From the IMG/VR virus record IMGVR_UViG_3300032296_001209, positions 1 to 64,000 of that record: 64,000 nucleotides of DNA. One strand, written 5' to 3'. Both the position numbers and the translations under genes were made by a program. Below the pieces are notes generated by a model, which saw only the letters and a list, made by a program, of their open reading frames with translations, did not search any database and was not told the origin of the DNA. Positions 47,101 through 54,547 of the stretch are shown here, in pieces. The stretch comes from a virus. Numbering within the stretch: position 1 is the stretch's first letter; every line of letters begins with the position of its first letter.

Positions 47101-50100
47101 AGTCTTCAAGTACCTTATCTATATTTAAAATAGGTGTTGAACCTTTCTTTCTAATTACATACTTAGATTTACTAACTAGGAACTTAGAATTAAAAGTATT
47201 AATGATCTTTGTTGTATCACTAGTAGCTCTCTGAATGTATGTAGAAACTTTAGTTGAACTAGGTTTTCCTTCCTCTTCTTCAATAGAAGTAGAAAGCCTG
47301 TGCTCTATAATAGGAGTTACTGTTTTATTAAATGTTTGAGCAAATCCTAACCAACGTTTAAAGTTAGCATTATTAATTTGAGATTGACTTGGATCTCCCA
47401 ACTTAGCAATTAACTGTGCTACTTCTGGAAAACTTTCTTGTAAGCCAATTAACTTAGTATATATCTCATCAAAACTATTTGAGTTAATTAAGGTTTTAGA
47501 TATGGTACTCCAAGCTTTACCAAACTCAACAAGCTTATTAAAACCTAATCTGTTCTTGATAGGTTCTCCGTTTGCTTTTACTTGGTATAAACTCTTAACC
47601 ATATAAAGAGCTTGTTTAGAAGCTAACTCTTTTAATGATTTATCATTACCGGTACGGTCAAAACTATCTATACTTGGATCTGACTTATCTTCTTCTGCTT
47701 CAAGAACTTTTGCTTCAAATGCTAAGTACTTAGATTTTTGTCTATGATAAGCAATAACACCTGATTTTTCTTTACCAGAAATAACGTTATCTAATTCACC
47801 AAAGTTATTAATAGCATACTCTAAAATCCGAATATTATTTCTATCTACAGTATCAGCACCATCAGGATCATTTTCAACTCTAGCAATTGTATCAGTTAAA
47901 ATATCTTGAAAGTACTGCTTAGTATTCTTATATAAGAAATCTAATGCTCTCTTATCACTATAAATAGCTGAAACGTTTAATCCAGTAGCATTAATAATTT
48001 CTGAAAAAGCACCATCAACTGATTCATTGATTAACCTACTATCTGATAAACTAATACTTGGTTCTTCTTCATTTAATGGATCTATACCTCTATACAAGTT
48101 ACCAAACTGCATGTTCTCTACAGAGTACGCATACTCAAATAGATTACCCAATCTTAAGTTATCATATAACTCTTTTACTAATGGTACAACAGTGGGGTCT
48201 ACAATATCAGTTTGACCGGTAAAGAAAGCTTTTACAATACGCCATAATTTCTGGAAGATGCTCTCATTAGGTTTAACAAGAATTTTCTTACCATCAGATA
48301 ACACATAACCTCTAAAGTCTTCAGCTAAGTATTCTTCTACTTGCTTATCTGTAGCATTAGCTAAATACTTAACTCCTTTTCTTACTGAATTATATAAGCT
48401 TTGCTTTTGATCTTGTGTTAATAGTAACTGAGAGAATGCATGCCATGCTTCATGGTATAACGTAGTGTAATCTTTTTTACCGGCTTTTGTAAATAATGTA
48501 ATACCACTAGAACTAAATAGTCCCAATGCATCTGAGTTAGTTAAAGCAATTGCTTCATTAACCGGAATCATTGTAGAAAGTTTTACTTTCTCACCATCTA
48601 CCATAACCTCTAAAGATCCATACCAATCTTTAATCTTCTTAATCTCTTCAGGTGTAGTATTTACAGTTTTAAATCCGGCTCTTTTTAGACTATTATTAAT
48701 ATCATTAATAAGGTCCATATCAAATGTACCTTTAAAACCAGAGGGTGTAGTATTTACATTCTGATTCTTGATAACAGTTTTAGGTTTAGCTTTTACTTTA
48801 GCTTTTGGTTTGGTTTCTTTAGTCTCTTCTTCAGCTGGTACCTCTTGTTTCTTTTCAGTTGGATACATTTCTTCTAATGCCTCTACTGTAAATTCATACT
48901 GCAGACTGGGATTAAAAGTTTTAATAGTACCATCATTACGTAATACAGTAAATACTACGGTATTCTGTCTTACAAAGTCATTATAGTTAACCTTACTTTT
49001 TGCAAACTTTCCTGACTTATAGTTAGGTACATCTATCTTACCATCAATGTTATCCTTTGATATGTTTATATAAGCAGTAGCTAATTGCTCTGCTATAAAA
49101 TCTTCATCAGCTAAATCCGGATTTTCAGAATCATATATCACATCCTTATCTGAATAGATACTTAACAATGGTTTCTTAGTAGTATTATCATAACTGATAT
49201 TAAAAGTACCATCATTAATATTATAGATGTTCTCTAGTATTCCAAACTTTACAGCGGTTGATACTTTAGGATCTACAATAAGCTTTGCAAGATTCTTAGC
49301 TAACTCAGCAGATGTTTTATTTGGAAATATCTGTACTAGATCACCAAACTTATCTAACTTCAAATATGTTTTACCAAAGTTATCAAACTCTATATTACTA
49401 ATAGTATCTGAAGTAACATTACTTACCTCTGTTAACTTAACAGGAGTATCAGATAATAAGTTAAAACCAGATCTACCACCAACTATATTTAAAGGTAAAG
49501 CTAAAGTCTTATTACCTATGAAGGTCTTAATAAACTTATCTACTAACTGTACTTCTTTAGTTCTTTGATCCTCTAATTGTTTTCTTAAGACATCAGCATC
49601 TGGAATTTCTACTCCAGCTTTAGCAGCCCTAGCAATAGTTCTTTCTACAAGTTCATCTATAGGTGCAAGACTGGTTTCACCACTCTCTATAAATATAAAT
49701 TCTCTTTTACCCTTATTAGTGTTAGGGGTAATGAAATCAGTTACGGGAATAATAGCACCTTCTGCTTCATCCTGACCCTCAATGTTTGTAATATAACCTC
49801 TGCTATTTACAAAGATTTTCTTATATCCATCTTTAGTAAGTGTGGCAAAAGATAACTGTGTAATTCTACTACCTCTAGATGTAATTATATCAGTAGGAAT
49901 CATATAGATCCCTTTGATCTTGGTACCGTTAGATGCGGTTATCTCTATTTGTTCAGCACTATTTAGATTTTGTTTACTTAATCTATCTAGAATAGAACGC
50001 ATAAATGCATATGTAGCAATCTTTTCAGGATCTGGATCTGCCTCACCTATTAGTTCACCCTCATCATTAACCTCTTCTTCTTGACCAGTGGTAACTAGAC

Positions 50101-50545
50101 CGGTAGTATGCTTTGCTTGAAATTCTATATCATTACTTAATTCTGTTGCTTTCTCTAATTGAGAACTAACAATACCAGCTTTCTTTCTTACTTGCTCTAG
50201 TCTTTCTGGACTTAACTCTTTTACAGCAAGGTATTTTTCTACAACAGTAACATCTTCAAAGCTATCTCTAAGATCTAAAACATCATCAGTACTAATTTGA
50301 TTATCTCTAAGATGCTTACGAACATTAGGATTTTTGTTAACAATAGTAGCAACTATTCTTGGAAGTAACTGTATATAGGTTAATCCTAAACTAGGATCAT
50401 TACTGGCAGCAACTACTTGCTCATAAAATTGATTAACGTAATCTTTTAAATTATAAGGTGTTTTGTTATCTGTAATTACAGATAAATCTTTAAAAACTTT
50501 AGCATAAAACTGCTGCTGTTGTAATGCGGATAGTGAGCAATTCAT
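41102..50545 (-). CDS. Giant virion RNA polymerase-containing protein
   Basis: A 3147-residue protein. Near residue 2103 is AKSGGDFDIDKLSILMP, the DFDID metal-binding motif of crAss-like phage RNA polymerases (a two-barrel polymerase related to cellular RNAi-type enzymes). Near residue 697 is TLYHEAWHAFSQLL, an HExxH zincin motif, so a protease-like domain is fused on. The rest is mostly helical, asparagine- and lysine-rich. By analogy it is packaged, injected and transcribes early genes from special promoters. It lies in one long unit with four other giant proteins. Confidence 0.88.
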   Translation of the reverse strand: MNCSLSALQQQQFYAKVFKDLSVITDNKTPYNLKDYVNQFYEQVVAASNDPSLGLTYIQLLPRIVATIVNKNPNVRKHLRDNQISTDDVLDLRDSFEDVTVVEKYLAVKELSPERLEQVRKKAGIVSSQLEKATELSNDIEFQAKHTTGLVTTGQEEEVNDEGELIGEADPDPEKIATYAFMRSILDRLSKQNLNSAEQIEITASNGTKIKGIYMIPTDIITSRGSRITQLSFATLTKDGYKKIFVNSRGYITNIEGQDEAEGAIIPVTDFITPNTNKGKREFIFIESGETSLAPIDELVERTIARAAKAGVEIPDADVLRKQLEDQRTKEVQLVDKFIKTFIGNKTLALPLNIVGGRSGFNLLSDTPVKLTEVSNVTSDTISNIEFDNFGKTYLKLDKFGDLVQIFPNKTSAELAKNLAKLIVDPKVSTAVKFGILENIYNINDGTFNISYDNTTKKPLLSIYSDKDVIYDSENPDLADEDFIAEQLATAYINISKDNIDGKIDVPNYKSGKFAKSKVNYNDFVRQNTVVFTVLRNDGTIKTFNPSLQYEFTVEALEEMYPTEKKQEVPAEEETKETKPKAKVKAKPKTVIKNQNVNTTPSGFKGTFDMDLINDINNSLKRAGFKTVNTTPEEIKKIKDWYGSLEVMVDGEKVKLSTMIPVNEAIALTNSDALGLFSSSGITLFTKAGKKDYTTLYHEAWHAFSQLLLTQDQKQSLYNSVRKGVKYLANATDKQVEEYLAEDFRGYVLSDGKKILVKPNESIFQKLWRIVKAFFTGQTDIVDPTVVPLVKELYDNLRLGNLFEYAYSVENMQFGNLYRGIDPLNEEEPSISLSDSRLINESVDGAFSEIINATGLNVSAIYSDKRALDFLYKNTKQYFQDILTDTIARVENDPDGADTVDRNNIRILEYAINNFGELDNVISGKEKSGVIAYHRQKSKYLAFEAKVLEAEEDKSDPSIDSFDRTGNDKSLKELASKQALYMVKSLYQVKANGEPIKNRLGFNKLVEFGKAWSTISKTLINSNSFDEIYTKLIGLQESFPEVAQLIAKLGDPSQSQINNANFKRWLGFAQTFNKTVTPIIEHRLSTSIEEEEGKPSSTKVSTYIQRATSDTTKIINTFNSKFLVSKSKYVIRKKGSTPILNIDKVLEDFSLINKYNVFDFLKAIGFYLDNNPTLRAALENAVVDRKSKETHIAFDYLIEALEKAKENKTIITNPIKFFRDPKQGNQAGYVSKLLTLQARYTSSDFSTGIMNPEGNMEYETSLRNSLSQIIDGLNKLEFMDQMLQDPEFQYLSVYHPNNNPYAKHSYIINSLFDANGNRRKDVILSLENLSGIRRDFNGITVEGIKTNKLNKYDKFMFDVHAIILGKTPELPRHASKSSSYGVGMNKYYGESGVDNLILPIKDVARYGHDSAMPIILNYLSAELERIWYIKNIPSLQNVDSFKKNGTKIMAFDSVLSGPTKAKLYELVDNADSIDDIVYSEELEKAIKKDSGKYFDNQIKTNYKIWTQISAVTGSVLLSPEIRNKIAEETRIGKGLDKTNIYAINPQDQLELVNEVYTYNSWFNNFETQLFYGDASQFKHDKEEFPKRNAAIASTGDFSILDKYTIDYLNNTSNNTYAEKEGLPKLRFDSAVKTTVLDDVEPESVYYSHYKQLLTSLGVSEDRAEKILKPYKKITEGDGQGWITFDFYRNFLRSLNKWSDIQEDLYNQIINDPASVDPRKASEFFPVLKASYYGPLKTEKLNVSGLHKFSLMPLIPSVIKDTNLEQFHKQLLEQGISYALYKSGSKISNITLEDGTIPNMYTDATKRTLYSGEYPINGINLNFFKNQLDIAPYFKGKVTLSSQLRTIIETNLYANGKPLKKEYKPIVERYEKAIDNYVKFYKQKLFKEVGLEFSADGKLIKGDPKDLIKAIQKELVRLEVPEHQMDILDVNEDGSLKYDFDSIINSNAIEKQLVAIIERKIVRPTVRGEQLVQVSSSGFENPKFSNPSKEDLLKYGTNGLAFYDIVDGKITPMQVKIALQGDFLKLLTTIHTDGKPVNTLARLNEMLKDTLWQSINGETIKMIGVRIPVQGLNSIEYMEVGEFLPPEAGSIVIVPTELVAKSGGDFDIDKLSILMPNIGIAKDTTTDSEYKSLLDDLFSKEAMMTTDDTTIRGIENEIIKSMIGIMEIKENFVQLITPNETDIVKPIADELAKYNREYDPRAKAEFQSSEFIISPTRMFETQNNLYKHESNNIGKLTLGIGAVSNKYSVLLNRVGAYLNKTYTFLDSKGKTRTAKNRILFKHNKTEDGKISLSDLNSKDSAVYISDVISQLMNGWVDVEKDSWVFDMNAIYELTPTLLYMLQAGVDVETASYFLSQPLIRDYISAYRVLNGMYTKSLDASGDSAKGPGFLKFKAKQYVINKYGLFDPEHKLELKKKIKDPFLLKQLYNANTMKNPLASKKSLTAAVDIMTKAYNVYAISNENIKKVVQNGEKRSPLAMLSFIHFLEVEDQAQVMREISSSTNVDTKKSGNLFQAKSRLSKLEQLEEGNRLPQEITTRMENQSSIAPFFIQDYILNVFKDYFPLRASDTINTYLTDIINNNYNIIREEYKDVESFVDLFRNDLLQFIIQNSIGSVDINTVKDYKGYAVSDSIDVEKVRGLKRSAVYYEGKIYLDRAKLREEYNNKTYSKAEYEETGLAKLPADKRTDVIPLFSSEKQYTAFVLEREYLRATRDKGIFSDDIYEKGLVQDALHNVYNLKSMFFGTNSFPDKFEMVKNAIENKDYSLFDYLVYDSQQIKTPTKNATIKNLRLTGDTKDPDFLEEMNIQFEELSDVNVEKNPDPIINREISEFFNKLSIFGFMQSGMNKSYLSFVPILSSNNFKDIIKENIDKFTKVLESDKGNTALYRYYKKFGEQNSRNNITKYRFKNYVVDNTIEKMGDEVPKLPEGTSSTLTPRVYTYSYGKMRTIGLINKYSGLVGIYSKAKDNTGTNVIASDTYLGNASKVTGTTIGLPIFESFVGKAKYLNAADTANNMKLVEDTVTTLIELYEAGKTLLFNKEGYGILNDDPNIDKPAYMELFKELYYNFGYKNPVFAEDPEFKEYIYSVQPINQVFEEDADSAPDTEDQVVKEKEVTLVDGNIYPASAINSKMLEEMGYDEDTIGEILKEICG

Positions 50546-50549
50546 ATTA

Positions 50550-53500
50550 TTAACAACCTATATTATTAAAGAAATCATTATTTACATCTTTTTCAGACTT
50601 GTTATTAGTCTGATCTTCAAGTTTCTTAGTGGCTTCCTCATTATCTAAGAAGTCATCTATATTCTGTGAGTTAGTCTCAATAATCTTTTTCTCTTCTGCT
50701 GAAGGAGAAGGAACATCTTTAGTACCAACTACTACATTGGACTCTGTATCATATAATGATTTTACCATTTTTGAGAAATCTTTCTTTAAAATTGTAATGC
50801 GTTTATTAGCATCTTTTGCCGGAGTCATACGCTCACCATACAAAGGTACTACAGTTAACTTAGTTGAAGTAACTTTCTCAACCAAACCAAACTTATTATC
50901 CCCAAATACTAATACATCTCCCACTTTAACATTCTCATACTTTACAGACTTACTCAACTCTTGTTTACGAGACTCAATTGCTTTATTAACTGCATCAATA
51001 TTAGCTGGATCTTCAGCCAGTAAATCTAAATCTAGTTCTTCTAGCATAGTATCTAACTCACCAAGTGACTTGGCTTTACTAATTGTATCTAGGATTGGTT
51101 GTAATGGATCAGTAACTACTTCAGCTTCTATAACCGGTTCTTCTTCTACAGGTTCTTCTGTTTTAACAGGTTCAGCTTTAGGTGCTTCTGCTGGTTTTGC
51201 TGGAGCTTTCTTTTCATTAAATGCTTTAACATCTGCAGCATTCTCAGGATCTTTAAAGAACTTAGTAATAATTCTTCTAGCTGAAGCTGTACGTAAGAAT
51301 CTATCTAAAGGTAATTCTGATTCACCATCAGCTTCTCTAGCAGAATTCTGTTGAGTTAATGCAGATCTAATTAAACCTTGTAGCTTAACTGGTAATGTAT
51401 TAAACTGTTTAACTGATTGAATTAAAGGTACACCCTCTTCTTGCTGTATCTCATCTGATACAGCGGGTTGATCTTCTACCACTTCTTCTTCTGTAACTAC
51501 TTCTTCTGCTGGAGCTTCCTCTGTTACTTCTTCAGTTACAATACCATCAAACTCGTTAATAATACTAAAGATAAGTAAAGATCTTGGATCAGTCTTATCA
51601 AACTCTCTATCTGAATTAAAATCTATAAATACAACATCTAGATCATTAATAATAGTTTTTACAAACTCATCATAATCTTTACTTACATCTTTAGGTAAAG
51701 AAGATAGTTTTATACCATAACCTCTATCAGCTAGATACTGAATAAAATCTCTAACCTTTACAGCATTAATAAAAGACTTTCTAGCATTTTGCATATAAGC
51801 AACTTGCTTTTCTTGTCTATATTTTTGTTGTTCTACAAGTCTATTTACATAATCATAGAAACTCTGTGGATCATATAATGAATTCAGATTCTCTGTAAAT
51901 ATATTTACATCATCTGATAATGAATAGTAATCAGTTATTATATTATAAGCTTCCGCAGCTTCAGTTTTAGAGATAGTTGTACCTGCCTCTTGTGCTAAAG
52001 TATTAAAGTATTTAATAAAAGCATCTCTTAAAAATCTTTTATTTTTTAATTGTTCAGAATCAGATACATCTCCAACTTTCTCAAGATTTGTTTTATATAA
52101 CTCTAATGCTTTCTTCTTAGCTTTTTTATAATTAAGAATCTTTAAAGTTTCTTTATCTGTAGAACCGGTTAATGATTTGATTTCACTATCTAATAAATCT
52201 AACTCTTGTTCAAGATTGTTAGAATTTAATAAGGGTGTAATATCTGAGTATGTTAATTTACCAATTGTACCAATAGCTGTAAGTCTATCAGTAAGCTCAC
52301 CCATTCTTTTCTGGGCTTGCTCTCTACCATGTAAACTAAATACAGCAACCTTTCTTGCTTCTTCAAATGCTTTATAGTTTATTACTTCTTTAACATAAGC
52401 ATCTTTAGTTTCAGGATCTGATAGATTAGTTCTTCTAAATCTATTAGGATTAAAAGGATTTTTATAATCTGAGAATTCTTTATACTGCTCTTTAACTTGT
52501 TTAGCTCTTTCAATACTAACATCTAATACCTTTAAAGCATCTTCATCAGTTACATCTTCAGTTAAATCAAAGGCCTCTTTTAATTCAGAACCCTTCATAT
52601 CTTTTAGATTCTCTAGCTTTTGTATTAAGAGATCAAATTTACCAGATTCTAATGCTGTATAAATACTATTAAACCGTGCCATATCTTTTAGATCATGAAA
52701 AACTTTCTCATCAAAGTTCTTCCTAGCCTCTACCATGTCTGTACCTAATCTAACTTGCGTTAGTAGATTTTCCATATCTAAAGTTAAAACCTTCTGACCA
52801 TTCTTAATAGCATCATCTAATTCAGTAACTATACTTTTAAATCTTTCTTGTTCTGCTTTATATAATTGATTATACTTTTCAGGATCATTTTTAATGTAGT
52901 TATAATAAACATTAGAACCCGCTCTTCTTGATACATTAGCTAAATTACCAGCAATACCGGTAAGACCACCCATCAAAAATCCTGACGCAAATACTTCAAG
53001 ACCTTGCATAGAAGCTTGTCTCTTAGTATTCTCATAGGCATCAGCCAAGTAAATCATAATACCACCAGCTTCTGGGGTATCATATAATCTATCATAATAG
53101 TTCTTAGAAGCACCAGCCACAACCTCTTGAGAAATTTCCTGAATACCTTCAGATAAGTTTCTCTTAAAGTATTGGGCTCCAAAGCTTAAATACTCTTTAG
53201 GTTTTAATAATTTCTTAGCTGCTTCTTTTGCAGTTAAAACTGTAGCACCTTCTGTACTAGCAATAATCTTTTCTCCAGTTAATGCTGATCTAGCAATAAC
53301 ATCATTTGTTGGAGCATTTAGCATTGCTGCTTTACCCTTAAATAAGTTATTAAAGGTGATAGCATTTGTAAGATATATAAGCGGTGTGTTAATAGCACTA
53401 GTGGTAAAACCAGCATCACCAGCTAAACTATATATCCGGTTCATCTCTTCCTGTTCTGGATAGTATCCGTTCTCAGAAACAAACTGATTTATCTTATCAT

Positions 53501-54539
53501 CAATAAATTCATTCTTAACAGCACCACCTTCCATAGAAGCTTCAGCAACTGTATAACCAACTTGCTTAAGATCTAATATAAAATCACCAACGTTTCTTAC
53601 AGCATTAGCATAACCAATTACATTATCTCCAGCATTTACTGTATTCCTAATATTTGTTAAAGTTCTTGGTACAAGCGCTTCTGCAACACTTGTAACTCCT
53701 TGACCCAGCTTGGTAGCATTTAAACCTTTAATAGAGCTATAAGCTTCCCTTGCACCATTAGCGGTGAATAACTTACGCATGTTAGCTAAGTCTTTAGCAG
53801 CTTTAACTGTCTTAGCAGAACTAGCTGCTAGAGCTGCTGGTAAAGTAGCGCCTTCGGTTAATGCTACACTACCTGCAATTACAGCTTCAGTTAATAAATA
53901 GTCTCCAACAATACCTGCTACAAATCCAGATTGCAATAATAAATTAGAGGCAAACTGTGTAGCACCACCTTTAGTACTACCATACTCAGCCATAATTTTA
54001 GCAAACTCATCCGCAGCTACTTCATCTGTCATTGAGAAATCACCGGTGAGCATCTCACCCATTCCTCTGTAGCTAGACTTAACTACAGATAAACCTAGTG
54101 CCGGTACTCCTAATAAGCCTCTACCAAGATCCTCATACCAAGATCTATTTTGATTATAGATCTCATCGTTATTAGCTAAAGGATCAAAACCTAATTTATA
54201 GAAGTTATCATTATCACTATAGTATCTATTAAAGTTAGTTTTCTGATATCCGGATTGAAAAGTTTTAATTTTAGACTTTTCAAAGACAATATCAGATTCA
54301 GTAATAGGAGATCTTAAAACATCCTTAGTAATATCAAAAGGATTATTCTTATTATAATTTACTTCAAATCCTCCAGTAGGAACTGCTGGTATACTTACAT
54401 CTTCATTATAAGGAACTAATGGTGCACCGGGTGGTAATGAATTCATACCATCTACAAATACCATATCTGGTCCTTGTAATGAATTAGGTATACCGGTTTC
54501 TATACCTGGAGGTGGTAAAATGTTTTCAAAATCTGCCAT
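50550..54539 (-). CDS. Giant virion-associated protein with hydrophobic segments (1329 aa)
   Basis: The N-terminal third has several glycine- and alanine-rich hydrophobic stretches (FVAGIVGDYLLTEAVIAGSV, EVFASGFLMGGLTGIAGNLA) that could insert in membranes. The middle is coiled coil, and an acidic proline/valine-rich linker (TEEVTEEAPAEEVVTEEEVV) precedes the C-terminus. This profile suits an ejection protein that helps the genome or polymerase cross the host envelope. It starts 10 nt after the 855-aa gene's stop. Confidence 0.8.
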   Translation of the reverse strand: MADFENILPPPGIETGIPNSLQGPDMVFVDGMNSLPPGAPLVPYNEDVSIPAVPTGGFEVNYNKNNPFDITKDVLRSPITESDIVFEKSKIKTFQSGYQKTNFNRYYSDNDNFYKLGFDPLANNDEIYNQNRSWYEDLGRGLLGVPALGLSVVKSSYRGMGEMLTGDFSMTDEVAADEFAKIMAEYGSTKGGATQFASNLLLQSGFVAGIVGDYLLTEAVIAGSVALTEGATLPAALAASSAKTVKAAKDLANMRKLFTANGAREAYSSIKGLNATKLGQGVTSVAEALVPRTLTNIRNTVNAGDNVIGYANAVRNVGDFILDLKQVGYTVAEASMEGGAVKNEFIDDKINQFVSENGYYPEQEEMNRIYSLAGDAGFTTSAINTPLIYLTNAITFNNLFKGKAAMLNAPTNDVIARSALTGEKIIASTEGATVLTAKEAAKKLLKPKEYLSFGAQYFKRNLSEGIQEISQEVVAGASKNYYDRLYDTPEAGGIMIYLADAYENTKRQASMQGLEVFASGFLMGGLTGIAGNLANVSRRAGSNVYYNYIKNDPEKYNQLYKAEQERFKSIVTELDDAIKNGQKVLTLDMENLLTQVRLGTDMVEARKNFDEKVFHDLKDMARFNSIYTALESGKFDLLIQKLENLKDMKGSELKEAFDLTEDVTDEDALKVLDVSIERAKQVKEQYKEFSDYKNPFNPNRFRRTNLSDPETKDAYVKEVINYKAFEEARKVAVFSLHGREQAQKRMGELTDRLTAIGTIGKLTYSDITPLLNSNNLEQELDLLDSEIKSLTGSTDKETLKILNYKKAKKKALELYKTNLEKVGDVSDSEQLKNKRFLRDAFIKYFNTLAQEAGTTISKTEAAEAYNIITDYYSLSDDVNIFTENLNSLYDPQSFYDYVNRLVEQQKYRQEKQVAYMQNARKSFINAVKVRDFIQYLADRGYGIKLSSLPKDVSKDYDEFVKTIINDLDVVFIDFNSDREFDKTDPRSLLIFSIINEFDGIVTEEVTEEAPAEEVVTEEEVVEDQPAVSDEIQQEEGVPLIQSVKQFNTLPVKLQGLIRSALTQQNSAREADGESELPLDRFLRTASARRIITKFFKDPENAADVKAFNEKKAPAKPAEAPKAEPVKTEEPVEEEPVIEAEVVTDPLQPILDTISKAKSLGELDTMLEELDLDLLAEDPANIDAVNKAIESRKQELSKSVKYENVKVGDVLVFGDNKFGLVEKVTSTKLTVVPLYGERMTPAKDANKRITILKKDFSKMVKSLYDTESNVVVGTKDVPSPSAEEKKIIETNSQNIDDFLDNEEATKKLEDQTNNKSEKDVNNDFFNNIGC

Positions 54540-54547
54540 TATAATTA

